NCBI GenBank assembly: GCA_003241475.1
Contig: QFQB01000056.1
Span: 1 to 12,406 of the forward strand
Direction: 5' to 3'
Length of the DNA stretch: 12,406 bases
DNA from: Micavibrio aeruginosavorus
Lineage (GTDB): Bacteria; Pseudomonadota; Alphaproteobacteria; Micavibrionales; Micavibrionaceae
Shown piece by piece: positions 1-6,390 of this stretch. Position 1 is the first letter of the stretch; every line of letters starts with the position of its first letter. Under the pieces are notes generated by a model that saw nothing but the letters and a program-made list of their open reading frames with translations, had not been told where the DNA came from and made no database searches. Both the position numbers and the translations under genes were made by a program.

Positions 1-35
1 AAGAAAGGACGCGATGTTGTGCGGTGCGAAGGGCC

Positions 36-905
36 TTATGCAATTCCCTTTTGAATCCGCCGCATTGTAATGATTCCCACGCCCGCCATGGTTAAAATTC
101 CGCCAACGATCATCGGCCAATCAAGGTGCTCTCCGAGGAAGACAACCGACATCAGGATAGCGATGAACGGCGAGAGCAAGGTGTAGGCCGTGAGTTTTCC
201 GATCTCGCCTTTGTGCACGAGCCGCTGCCACAGAATATGCGACAGGCTGACGAGCACGCACTGGAAAATCAAGACGGGGGCAAACACGTGCCAGTTTATG
301 TTCGGCAGGGCGGTCCAGCTTTCCGGTGTAGCGATCAGGCTGGCGAGTCCAAGAAATGGTGTAGAGAACAAGCACATCAGCGCGATGTAGGTTGCAGGAT
401 GCACGGCCTGAAGATGCTTCATCTTCACAAAGCTGAAAGAAAGGGCGAGGGTGGAGACCAGCATAATGACGACGGAAAGCGGATGGTTGGCCAAATCCGG
501 CTCTCCGCACATCAAAAGCACGCCGAGCGCGGCAACGCCGATGCCCGTCCATGTTCTCCAGCGGATCGTTTCATTGAAAAACAGCCAGCCGAGCAATGTG
601 GCAAAGACAATCTGTGTCTGGAGTAGGATCGCCGTGCTGGCGGCGTCGAGAGATTTAAGCGCGACGAACAGCAGGCCGATATGCAGGACGTTCATCAGGA
701 TTGCGATCTGCAGGATGGTCCACATCGTCTGGCGGTTTACTTTTTTAATGAAGGGGAGGAACAGTAATCCTGCAATGGCAAAGCGAAGCGTCGCTGCTGT
801 GAGCGGCGCGGTTTCGCCCACGGCCAGTTTGATGGCAATAACATTTCCTGCCCAGATCGTCAGGATCAGGAACAGCGATAGATAATCTTTTTTGGATAAA
901 CTCAT
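36..905 (-). CDS. EamA-family (DMT superfamily) inner-membrane transporter
   Basis: The 289-aa product is almost entirely hydrophobic helices and fits the 10-TM drug/metabolite transporter fold, built from two EamA repeats (about residues 5-130 and 140-283). Family-like features are the first helix with the WAGNVIAIKLAV segment, the APLTAATLRFAIAGLLFLPF segment opening repeat 1, and the SPFIAILMSVVFLGE segment near the end of repeat 2. The family exports small metabolites, amino acids or drugs; the substrate cannot be read from sequence. ATG at 905 is chosen over an in-frame TTG at 917 because DMT proteins normally start just before the first helix; neither start has a strong Shine-Dalgarno sequence. 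The gene sits downstream of the terminator at 965-1001, so it is probably transcribed alone. The family call is firm, the substrate unknown. Confidence 0.9.
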   Translation of the reverse strand: MSLSKKDYLSLFLILTIWAGNVIAIKLAVGETAPLTAATLRFAIAGLLFLPFIKKVNRQTMWTILQIAILMNVLHIGLLFVALKSLDAASTAILLQTQIVFATLLGWLFFNETIRWRTWTGIGVAALGVLLMCGEPDLANHPLSVVIMLVSTLALSFSFVKMKHLQAVHPATYIALMCLFSTPFLGLASLIATPESWTALPNINWHVFAPVLIFQCVLVSLSHILWQRLVHKGEIGKLTAYTLLSPFIAILMSVVFLGEHLDWPMIVGGILTMAGVGIITMRRIQKGIA

Positions 906-964
906 GGACACTCGCAACCGTTAGGGTGCGGACTATGGCGTTTAATGTTGTCTTTTTAAAGACG

Positions 965-1001
965 AAAAAACCGGCACGTGTTTAAAACGGCCGGTTTTTT
1001 T
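965..1001 (-). terminator. Intrinsic terminator after the 120-aa exported protein gene
   Basis: CCGGC at 971-975 pairs with GCCGG at 990-994. The stem is flanked by A6 on the left and a T run on the right, which extend the pairing and give a U tract on either strand. It lies about 18 nt downstream of the minus-strand stop at 1019. The symmetric A/T flanks would also let it act on plus-strand transcripts, but no plus-strand gene ends here. Confidence 0.75.
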
Positions 1002-1018
1002 GAATGATGCGATAATGC

Positions 1019-1381
1019 TTATCGTTGATACGCGGGCAGCGGCTCGCAAACTTTGCCGGCAACCGGCGGCGCGATTGTGACTTCGCCGTCAAGCACGGCC
1101 GGTTTGGTGCTTTTGAGGCGTTTGGAATACGCGTCGCAAAGACAAATCGGGGTTTTGATGACAGCATTCGCTTTTGCAGGATCTTTGGTTACCAGTGTCA
1201 GGTTTTCGCAAACTGGGGCTTCTTCTTCAGCCTGACGCGATTGTTGGCTGGAAGAGGGTCTTTTAATGATGCCGCCGATAATACGCTCAAGCGAACCGCT
1301 ACTGAGCTGTGCGGCGGCAGGAGCGGCAGGGGCGGCGATAGCGAGCGCGGCGGCGCTGATAAATCCGGTCGAAAATTTCAT
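1019..1381 (-). CDS. Small exported protein of unknown function (120 aa, four cysteines)
   Basis: I do not recognise the family. The N-terminus is a clear Sec signal peptide: MKF, a hydrophobic Ala-rich core, then APAAPAAAQ with likely cleavage after residue 24. The mature part (about 96 aa) has a Ser/Gln/Glu-rich stretch at about 42-55, then four cysteines at about residues 58, 80, 82 and 112 in the contexts VCENL, ICLCDA and KVCEPL. An even number of cysteines in a periplasmic protein suggests disulfides. The ATG at 1381 is chosen because AAGG (1391-1394) lies 9 nt upstream and the signal peptide begins there; the frame stays open further upstream without support. The gene has its own promoter-like region and terminator. 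A periplasmic or surface location is inferred from the signal peptide. Confidence 0.75.
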   Translation of the reverse strand: MKFSTGFISAAALAIAAPAAPAAAQLSSGSLERIIGGIIKRPSSSQQSRQAEEEAPVCENLTLVTKDPAKANAVIKTPICLCDAYSKRLKSTKPAVLDGEVTIAPPVAGKVCEPLPAYQR

Positions 1382-1427
1382 ATAAACACACCTTGTTTGT
1401 TGTTCAGTCTTTGTCCTTGTGGGCGCG

Positions 1428-1456
1428 ACCATAGCAAGTATTTTGTATTATGTCTA
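1428..1456 (-). promoter_or_regulatory. Candidate sigma70-type promoter for the 120-aa exported protein
   Basis: Reading the minus strand, TAGACA (1456-1451) and TATGGT (1433-1428) are separated by 17 nt and resemble -35 and -10 boxes. A second option shifted upstream is TTGTCA (1470-1465), 17 nt, TACAAA (1447-1442). The region is AT-rich and lies between the terminator of the preceding gene and the start at 1381. Consensus match only. Confidence 0.4.
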
Positions 1457-1471
1457 TAAAATTATGACAAT

Positions 1472-1492
1472 AAAAAACCGCCCGAAGGCGGT
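1472..1492 (-). terminator. Intrinsic terminator after the 184-aa coiled-coil exported protein gene
   Basis: ACCGCC (1477-1482) and GGCGGT (1487-1492) form a perfect 6-bp stem closed by a CGAA tetraloop. The A run at 1472-1477 gives a U tract on the minus-strand transcript. It lies about 21 nt beyond the stop codon at 1514, the expected geometry for a rho-independent terminator. Confidence 0.8.
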
Positions 1493-1513
1493 CTTTTGCG
1501 AATTTTTTTAAGG

Positions 1514-2068
1514 CTAGTTGCCAAGTTTATAGACAATTGGTGCACCATTCGGAGCGCGGCACATAATACCGCGCGTACCGTCTGTGGCCGTAATGTCCTG
1601 ACATTCCTGACCGCCCTGAGCAGAGGGCTGGGCATTATTGGAGAAGGAGCCGCGGGAGGTCAGGCCGCCTCTGGCCGGGTTCAAGCCTGCGGCTTCGCGT
1701 ACGATCTGAGGCGTTGAATCGTTTCTGGGCTTGCCCGCTTTGTCATCGATTTTAGCGCGGTCATTGTTGGAATCCATAAGATCCGTTTGAAGGCGATTGT
1801 TGTCGCGCGTTGCCCGAACCACGTAATTTTGTTCATCGCGCAGACGTCTTGTTTCTTCGCGTTGCAATTGTTGTTCGTATCTTTGCTGATCGCGGAGGCG
1901 CTGGTTTTCGGCTTTTTTGATATCTGTGAAAATGCGGCCGCCGGCACGTACTGCGCCAGTAAGATCGCGAATCGTGGTATCGCGCGCGAAAGCGGCTTCT
2001 GCTGGCACGCCGACGGCAACAACGCCAAAGGCAGCGGCGGAGGTTAAAATCTTTTGAGGCAGTTTCAT
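1514..2068 (-). CDS. Exported coiled-coil protein of unknown function (184 aa)
   Basis: I do not recognise the family. Residues 1-29 look like a Sec signal peptide: MKLPQK, a hydrophobic Ala/Val core, then AEAAFA with probable cleavage before RDTT. Residues about 50-100 are rich in Arg, Gln and Glu (for example AENQRLRDQQRYEQQLQ) and should form a highly charged coiled coil. A Gly/Asn/Ser/Gln-rich linker follows, then a short C-terminal module with two cysteines (ECQDI and IMCRAP) ending in APIVYKLGN. Those two cysteines could form a disulfide. ATG at 2068 is preferred because AGGA (plus-strand TCCT, 2077-2080) lies 8 nt upstream; ATG at 2074 would lie almost on top of it. The gene has a good promoter candidate upstream and a terminator downstream, so it is probably monocistronic. 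Confidence 0.75.
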   Translation of the reverse strand: MKLPQKILTSAAAFGVVAVGVPAEAAFARDTTIRDLTGAVRAGGRIFTDIKKAENQRLRDQQRYEQQLQREETRRLRDEQNYVVRATRDNNRLQTDLMDSNNDRAKIDDKAGKPRNDSTPQIVREAAGLNPARGGLTSRGSFSNNAQPSAQGGQECQDITATDGTRGIMCRAPNGAPIVYKLGN

Positions 2069-2107
2069 CGGCATCTTCCTATGTCTTGTTTCCACTAGGG
2101 TGCCTGA

Positions 2108-2136
2108 AATCTACAAAAGAATGCAAATTTCGTCAA
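2108..2136 (-). promoter_or_regulatory. Sigma70-type promoter for the 184-aa exported protein
   Basis: On the minus strand TTGACG (2136-2131) and TAGATT (2113-2108) are separated by exactly 17 nt. The -35 matches consensus at 5 of 6 positions and the -10 at 4 of 6. The predicted start point near 2101 leaves a leader of about 33 nt before the ATG at 2068. This is the best promoter match seen in the window. Confidence 0.6.
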
Positions 2137-2152
2137 TAAAAATTATGTAAAT

Positions 2153-2184
2153 AAAATAACATGTTGATAATATTATGTTATTTT
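2153..2184. repeat. 10-bp perfect AT-rich inverted repeat at the end of the EVE gene
   Basis: AAAATAACAT (2153-2162) and ATGTTATTTT (2175-2184) are exact reverse complements separated by 12 nt. The right arm contains the stop codon of the EVE-domain gene. The minus-strand transcript would carry a weak AT stem followed by a T-rich segment, so it may be a poor terminator of the tsaD-gpsA-EVE operon, or an operator upstream of the next gene. AT-rich composition makes chance a real possibility. Confidence 0.45.
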
Positions 2185-2582
2185 GACATTTTTAAAATTA
2201 TATCCCATTCGGATTTTTTGACCGATTGCACGGAAAGACGCGATAATCTTAGCAAATCCATGTCTTTCAAAGACGCGGTTTCCTTGATTTTTGCCAGCGT
2301 GACGGGCTTGGCCAGCGGCTCTACCGCCTTCACATCCACCATACCGAACTTGCCTTTTTCGTCCGTGGGGTCGGGGTAATATTCCTTCACGATTTCGACA
2401 ATGCCAACAATTTCCTTGCCGATGTTGGAATGATAGAAGAAGGCGCGATCGCCGACCTTCATCGCTTTCATATTGTTGGCGGCTGTGTAGTTGCGAACGC
2501 CGGACCATGGTTCGACCTTCTTCTTAACCTGCTGGTCCCATGACCACGCATCGGGTTCGGATTTCATCAGCCAGTATTTCAT
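2178..2582 (-). CDS. EVE domain-containing protein (134 aa)
   Basis: This is a single-domain EVE protein of the PUA-like fold, related to bacterial homologues of thymocyte nuclear protein 1. It shows the expected landmarks: YWLMKSEP at residues 3-10, WSGVRNYTAANNM at 26-38, GDRAFFYHSN at 44-53, and LSRLSV near the C-terminus. The length (134 aa) is normal for the family. EVE domains are thought to bind modified bases in nucleic acids through an aromatic pocket; the ligand here is unknown. The gene starts 5 nt after the gpsA stop, so it is the last gene of a tsaD-gpsA-EVE operon. The Shine-Dalgarno sequence is weak (GAGG about 13 nt upstream), which suggests translational coupling. In many alphaproteobacteria a YciI-like gene lies between gpsA and the EVE gene; none fits here. 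Confidence 0.9.
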   Translation of the reverse strand: MKYWLMKSEPDAWSWDQQVKKKVEPWSGVRNYTAANNMKAMKVGDRAFFYHSNIGKEIVGIVEIVKEYYPDPTDEKGKFGMVDVKAVEPLAKPVTLAKIKETASLKDMDLLRLSRLSVQSVKKSEWDIILKMSK

Positions 2583-2587
2583 GGGTC

Positions 2588-3580
2588 TTACGCCACCTCG
2601 GAGCGGGTAGGGCGGTCGAGCATCTTGACGATGATGTCATCGACATCCGCGCCTTCGGTCAGGCATTTGTGCACGGCTTCGGACACGGGCATTTCAACCG
2701 CATTGTTTTTCGCCATCGTTACAAGGGCTTTGGCTGTGTAAACGCCTTCGGTCACGGAATTACGTTGAGCGAGGATTTCCTGCAAGGTCTTGCCTTGGCC
2801 CAAGGCAACGCCGAGCGAAAAGTTGCGCGATTGCATGGAAGAGCACGTCAGGATCATATCGCCCACACCGCACATGCCCATGAGCGTTTCCTTCTTTGCA
2901 CCGAGTGCGGTGGCAAGGCGGGCTATTTCGGCAAGGCCGCGTGTGACAAGAGCCGCGCGTGCACTGTCGCCCAGTTTTTTACCTTCGATAATGCCGCAGG
3001 CGATGGCGATGACGTTTTTGACCGCGCCGCCGACTTGCGCGCCGATGATATCGTCGGAAGCGTACATGCGAAGCGAACGGCTGCTTAGATCTTCGGCGAG
3101 CTTTTCGGCAACACCCTTATCTTTCATGGCAAGCGTCACGGCGCTGGGTAGCCCGCGCGCGATTTCGGCGGCAAAGGTTGGGCCAGTCAGAATAGCGATG
3201 GGGGATTCGGGCACGATTTCCTGCGCAATCTGCGAGAGCAACATACCGGATTCAATCTCAACACCTTTGGCGCAAATAACGAGCGGCTGATCGGGGCGCA
3301 GATCGGGTTTCAAGGATTGCAAGGTGGTGCGCAAAAATTGGGCGGGCGTAACAATAAGCAAGGCTTCGGCACGCGCGGCTACAGAAAGGCTTCCGGTTGC
3401 CGTGATGTTTTCATGCAAGGTAACACCCGGAAGATACGATATGTTTTCGTGTTTGTTGTTGATAGAGGTCACGAGATCTTCCTCCCGTGCCCAGATCACG
3501 ACATGCTTTCCTGTCTGTGCCAGCGATTGTGCAAGAGCCGTTCCCCATGCGCCGCCACCGATGATGCCGATTGTGTCCAT
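2588..3580 (-). CDS. gpsA: NAD(P)-dependent glycerol-3-phosphate dehydrogenase
   Basis: The enzyme reduces dihydroxyacetone phosphate to sn-glycerol 3-phosphate, the backbone for phospholipids, in the cytosol. The 330-aa length is typical. An N-terminal Rossmann fold begins with IGIIGGGAWGTALA (GGGAWG at 8-13). The CAKG motif has its Lys at about 105, GPTFA is at 133-137, and the catalytic Lys is at about 188 in GGAVKNVIAIACG. TRGLAE (Arg 214), GVGDMILTCSS (238-248) and the substrate-contacting RN pair at 252-253 follow. ATG at 3580 is chosen because AAAGG (3589-3593) lies 8 nt upstream; ATG at 3586 would be too close to it, and longer upstream extensions run into tsaD without family support. 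It lies 19 nt after tsaD in the same operon. Identification is firm. Confidence 0.97.
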   Translation of the reverse strand: MDTIGIIGGGAWGTALAQSLAQTGKHVVIWAREEDLVTSINNKHENISYLPGVTLHENITATGSLSVAARAEALLIVTPAQFLRTTLQSLKPDLRPDQPLVICAKGVEIESGMLLSQIAQEIVPESPIAILTGPTFAAEIARGLPSAVTLAMKDKGVAEKLAEDLSSRSLRMYASDDIIGAQVGGAVKNVIAIACGIIEGKKLGDSARAALVTRGLAEIARLATALGAKKETLMGMCGVGDMILTCSSMQSRNFSLGVALGQGKTLQEILAQRNSVTEGVYTAKALVTMAKNNAVEMPVSEAVHKCLTEGADVDDIIVKMLDRPTRSEVA

Positions 3581-3588
3581 AGTCATAT

Positions 3589-3593
3589 CCTTT
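3589..3593 (-). promoter_or_regulatory. Ribosome binding site that fixes the gpsA start
   Basis: On the minus strand AAAGG ends 8 nt before the ATG at 3580. It would be only 2 nt from the alternative ATG at 3586. This supports the 330-aa form of GpsA and places the site inside the short tsaD-gpsA gap. Confidence 0.65.
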
Positions 3594-3599
3594 ATGTGA

Positions 3600-4652
3600 T
3601 TACTGTGCGTCATCCAGCGGCCAGCGCGGGCGGGCGGATGTATCAAGCGGGTCTGTCATATTGCGTTTCAATCTCTCTATTCCCGTCCATGCGATCATGG
3701 CCCCGTTATCCGAGCACAATTCCAAAGGCGGTGCAACACACTCTGTCCCGTTTTGCGCTGCCAGATCGGTGAGGGCTTTACGGAGCCTCTTGTTGGCCGC
3801 AACGCCGCCGGAAACGACCAGTGCGGGTTTGTGTGCTGAATTGCCGTAGCGTACGCGCATATGCTCCAACGCGTTCCCGCAGCGGTCTATGACAATTTGC
3901 GCCACTGTTTCCTGAAAGGCATAGCAAAGAGCGCAAACATCTTCGTAAGCTAGTTTTCCTTCGGGAAGTTTTTCGACATGGTTGCGCACAGCCGTTTTCA
4001 GGCCGGAAAAAGAAAAATCGCAACCTTCACGTCCTTTCATGGGGATGGGTAGCGGGAATTTTTTAAGGGCGGCGTCATGATCTTTGCAATCGGCGGTAGC
4101 GCGTTCGACCAGAGGTCCGCCCGGGTGGCCAAGGCCCATGAGTTTTGCCGCCTTGTCGAAACATTCGCCCAAGGCATCGTCGATGGTGGTGCCGAGCTTT
4201 TTGTATCGGCCGACATCTTCGGCGATCAAAAGTTGCGTGTGTCCGCCCGAAACGAGAAGCAGCAGATACGGGAATTCCAGATCGTTGGTCAGGCGCGGCG
4301 TGAGCGCATGCGCCTCTAGATGGTTGACGGCGATAAAGGGCAGATTTTTGGCGGCGGCGATGGCTTTGCCCGCCATCATGCCGACCATGACCCCGCCGAT
4401 CAGCCCCGGCCCGCAGGTGGCGGCCACGCCGTCCAGATCATCGAAACCGATGGCCGCGTCTTCCATCGCGCCCTTGATCATGGCGTCCAGATGGTCCAGA
4501 TGCGCCCGCGCCGCGATTTCGGGCACCACGCCGCCAAAGGCTTTGTGTTCTTCCAGCTGCGAGAGGACCAGATTGGACAGAATCGTCTTGTCGTCGCGGA
4601 TTACCGCCACGGCCGTCTCATCACACGAGGTTTCAATGCCCAGAACGATCAT
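3600..4652 (-). CDS. tsaD: tRNA N6-adenosine threonylcarbamoyltransferase
   Basis: TsaD (formerly Gcp/YgjD) transfers the threonylcarbamoyl group onto A37 of ANN-decoding tRNAs, with TsaB and TsaE as usual bacterial partners. The 350-aa product begins MIVLGIETSCDETA, the classic start. Other motifs are GGVVPEIAARAHL (40-52), the metal-binding NHLEAH (His 111 and 115), LLVSGGHTQL (132-141), FSFSGLKTAV (213-222), VVSGGVAANKRLR (279-291), and CSDNGAMIA with the metal-ligand Asp at 315. The reading frame stays open for 80 codons further upstream, but that segment overlaps hemC on the other strand and precedes the conserved N-terminus, so ATG at 4652 is used. It is the first gene of a leftward operon with gpsA and the EVE gene, divergent from hemC. 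Confidence 0.97.
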   Translation of the reverse strand: MIVLGIETSCDETAVAVIRDDKTILSNLVLSQLEEHKAFGGVVPEIAARAHLDHLDAMIKGAMEDAAIGFDDLDGVAATCGPGLIGGVMVGMMAGKAIAAAKNLPFIAVNHLEAHALTPRLTNDLEFPYLLLLVSGGHTQLLIAEDVGRYKKLGTTIDDALGECFDKAAKLMGLGHPGGPLVERATADCKDHDAALKKFPLPIPMKGREGCDFSFSGLKTAVRNHVEKLPEGKLAYEDVCALCYAFQETVAQIVIDRCGNALEHMRVRYGNSAHKPALVVSGGVAANKRLRKALTDLAAQNGTECVAPPLELCSDNGAMIAWTGIERLKRNMTDPLDTSARPRWPLDDAQ

Positions 4653-4704
4653 GGGCTGGCTTTTACCATGACAAGCTCCAAAAAGACATGCTAAAGAAAC
4701 CGCC
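4653..4704. promoter_or_regulatory. 52-bp divergent tsaD/hemC intergenic region
   Basis: This is all the non-coding DNA between the divergent tsaD and hemC start codons. On the plus strand ATGACA (4668-4673), 17 nt, CTAAAG (4691-4696) is a weak candidate promoter for hemC, which would give a nearly leaderless mRNA. No convincing Shine-Dalgarno sequence precedes either gene. Any two promoters must overlap each other or reach into the opposite gene. The divergent role is inferred from gene orientation; the exact boxes are uncertain. Confidence 0.4.
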
Positions 4705-5640
4705 ATGACGACAGGCGCCTTACGCATAGGAACACGGGGATCGCCGCTGGCATTGGTCCAGACGGCGATGGTGGAAGCGCGTCTTCGCGAAGCGCATCCC
4801 GATCTCATTATCGAACGCGTCATCATTAAGACCTCCGGCGACTGGAAGCCTTCGGATGGCGAGACTCGTCTTTCGGAGGTCGATGGCGGCAAGGGGATGT
4901 TCGCGCATGAAATCGAGCGTGCGATGCTGGCAGGGGAAATCGACTGCGGCGTCCATTCTATGAAGGATATGGCATCGTTTCTTCCTGAGGGTTTGGCGCT
5001 TGATCACGTGCTGGAACGTAGCGACCCGCGTGATGCGTTTATCTGTTCAGACTTTTCATCATTGAAAGATTTGCCGCATGGCGCGGTTGTCGGCACGTGC
5101 TCGCTCCGCCGTCAGGCTTTTTTGTTGCAGCAAAGACCGGATCTAAAAATTGAACCTATTCGCGGGAACGTGCAAACGCGTCTTGATAAGCTGAACGCAG
5201 GACAGTACGCCGCAACGCTTTTGGCGATGGCGGGATTAAAACGCCTGGGGCTTGCAGGCGATTACATCCACGCCCTTTCCATCGACGACATGCTACCGGC
5301 TTGCGGGCAGGCAATCGTTGCTATCGAAACGCGTAGCGATGATAGAAAAACGCGTAGCATTTTCGATCCCATCCATCACGCTGAGACGGGTTTTTGCGCG
5401 AAGATCGAGCGCGCGGCTTTGCAGGTGCTTGATGGGTCCTGTCATACGCCGATCGGAGCGCATGCGCGCATGGAAGGCGGGAAAATGCGTTTTGATTTGA
5501 TCGTGTCTTCGGGCGATGGAACGCGCGTTTATAAAGACAGCGATATTGCGATCATCACCAATGATAAAGAGGCCGAAGATTTCGGCCGCAAGATTGCCCA
5601 GCGTCTTAAACCTTCTGTTCCCGCCGATATCTTTTCATGA
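4705..5640 (+). CDS. hemC: Hydroxymethylbilane synthase (porphobilinogen deaminase)
   Basis: HemC joins four porphobilinogen molecules into hydroxymethylbilane in the cytosol. The 311-aa length is typical. Motifs run in the expected order: LRIGTRGSPLALVQT at 6-20, GVHSMKDM with the catalytic Asp at 88, GTCSLRRQA at 130-138, IRGNVQTRLDKL at 152-163, and LDGSCHTPIGAHA at 242-254, with Cys 246 as the attachment site of the dipyrromethane cofactor. Two small departures from the usual pattern are GTCSLRR (commonly GTSSLRR) and GQAIVAIE (commonly GQGALAIE); all catalytic positions are kept. The last codons overlap the hemD start by 4 nt (ATGA), so translation is probably coupled. It is the first gene of the rightward heme operon. 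Confidence 0.97.
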   Translation: MTTGALRIGTRGSPLALVQTAMVEARLREAHPDLIIERVIIKTSGDWKPSDGETRLSEVDGGKGMFAHEIERAMLAGEIDCGVHSMKDMASFLPEGLALDHVLERSDPRDAFICSDFSSLKDLPHGAVVGTCSLRRQAFLLQQRPDLKIEPIRGNVQTRLDKLNAGQYAATLLAMAGLKRLGLAGDYIHALSIDDMLPACGQAIVAIETRSDDRKTRSIFDPIHHAETGFCAKIERAALQVLDGSCHTPIGAHARMEGGKMRFDLIVSSGDGTRVYKDSDIAIITNDKEAEDFGRKIAQRLKPSVPADIFS

Positions 5641-6374
5641 TGGACAGGTATATCGCCATTGTTCGTTCCGGCGAGGATGCGCCGGAGATCGAAGCCGCCA
5701 TCCGCGAGGCAGGGCGCATTCCGTTGTTCGAGCCAATTCTTAAAATCGAGCCTATTGATGTGGACCTGCCCGAGATCGAACAGGGCGAGGCGCTGGTGTT
5801 TACCTCCGGCCATGCCATCGAGGTTTTTGCCGAGCGATCGGGGCGCCGCAACATCCCTGTTTACACGGTCGGACGCAATACGGCGGACATTGCGCGGCAA
5901 AATGGTTTTACAAACATTGTTAATGCGGCGGGAACGGTCGATGATTTGGCTGAAATTCTTAAAATTGTGGCGAAATCGGGCGAAATTGATTTGATTTACC
6001 TGCGTGGTGAGGATGTTTCTCAGGATTTGCGCGGTATTTTAAACAAAAATGGGGTAAATTTACGTGAATTTACCCTTTATAGAGCGATTTTAGCCGATAG
6101 TCTGTCTCTGGCCCTTCTGAAAGCCATCGATCAGAGGGCTCTAGAGGCTGTTATGCTGTTTTCGGCACGCGGGGCGTTGGCTTTGGCGGAATTGCTCGAA
6201 CAATATGACCGCGCGGGCCGTATGCGTACGACAAAAGCCTTGTGTATCGGCGATAGCGTGGTACAGTCTGTTTCCGTATTGCCCTTCGAGCGAGTGCTGG
6301 TTTCCTCAAAGCCTGACCGCCATGGTATGATAGAATTAATAACCCAACTGCCGCCCTTAGATTTACGTAAGTAA
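5637..6374 (+). CDS. hemD: Uroporphyrinogen-III synthase
   Basis: HemD cyclises hydroxymethylbilane with inversion of ring D to give uroporphyrinogen III. The family is poorly conserved, so identification rests on both sequence and context. The 245-aa length fits. The two-lobed pattern is visible: IVRSGEDAPEIEAAIREAG at the N-terminus, LVFTSGHAIEVFAE (about 57-70), VYTVGRNTADIARQNGF (about 78-94), LIYLRGEDVSQDL (about 118-130), VMLFSARGALALAELL (about 172-187) and CIGDSVVQSV (about 202-211). The start overlaps hemC by ATGA; a second in-frame ATG follows immediately, so the true N-terminus may be one residue shorter. A 16-nt gap with AAAAGGA leads to the next gene. A 9-bp inverted repeat lies inside the gene at 6052-6075. 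Confidence 0.93.
   Translation: MMDRYIAIVRSGEDAPEIEAAIREAGRIPLFEPILKIEPIDVDLPEIEQGEALVFTSGHAIEVFAERSGRRNIPVYTVGRNTADIARQNGFTNIVNAAGTVDDLAEILKIVAKSGEIDLIYLRGEDVSQDLRGILNKNGVNLREFTLYRAILADSLSLALLKAIDQRALEAVMLFSARGALALAELLEQYDRAGRMRTTKALCIGDSVVQSVSVLPFERVLVSSKPDRHGMIELITQLPPLDLRK
6052..6075. repeat. Perfect 9-bp inverted repeat inside hemD
   Basis: GGGTAAATT (6052-6060) and AATTTACCC (6067-6075) are exact reverse complements around a 6-nt loop. In RNA this is a stable small hairpin followed by TTTAT, which is too short a U tract for a convincing terminator. It may equally be chance. Confidence 0.5.
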
Positions 6375-6390
6375 AAGGAATAATGAGACG

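Noticed and set aside
126..626. A 166-codon open frame opposite the transporter gene
   Set aside because: It lies wholly antisense to the EamA gene, has low-hydrophobicity shadow-like composition, and matches no recognised family.
3581..3646. A 22-residue N-terminal extension of GpsA
   Set aside because: It overlaps the tsaD coding end, and the Shine-Dalgarno AAAGG points to ATG 3580, directly before the Rossmann motif.
4653..4892. An 80-codon N-terminal extension of TsaD
   Set aside because: The frame is open but overlaps hemC on the opposite strand, precedes the conserved MIVLGIETSCDET start and has Arg/Ser-rich antisense-like composition.
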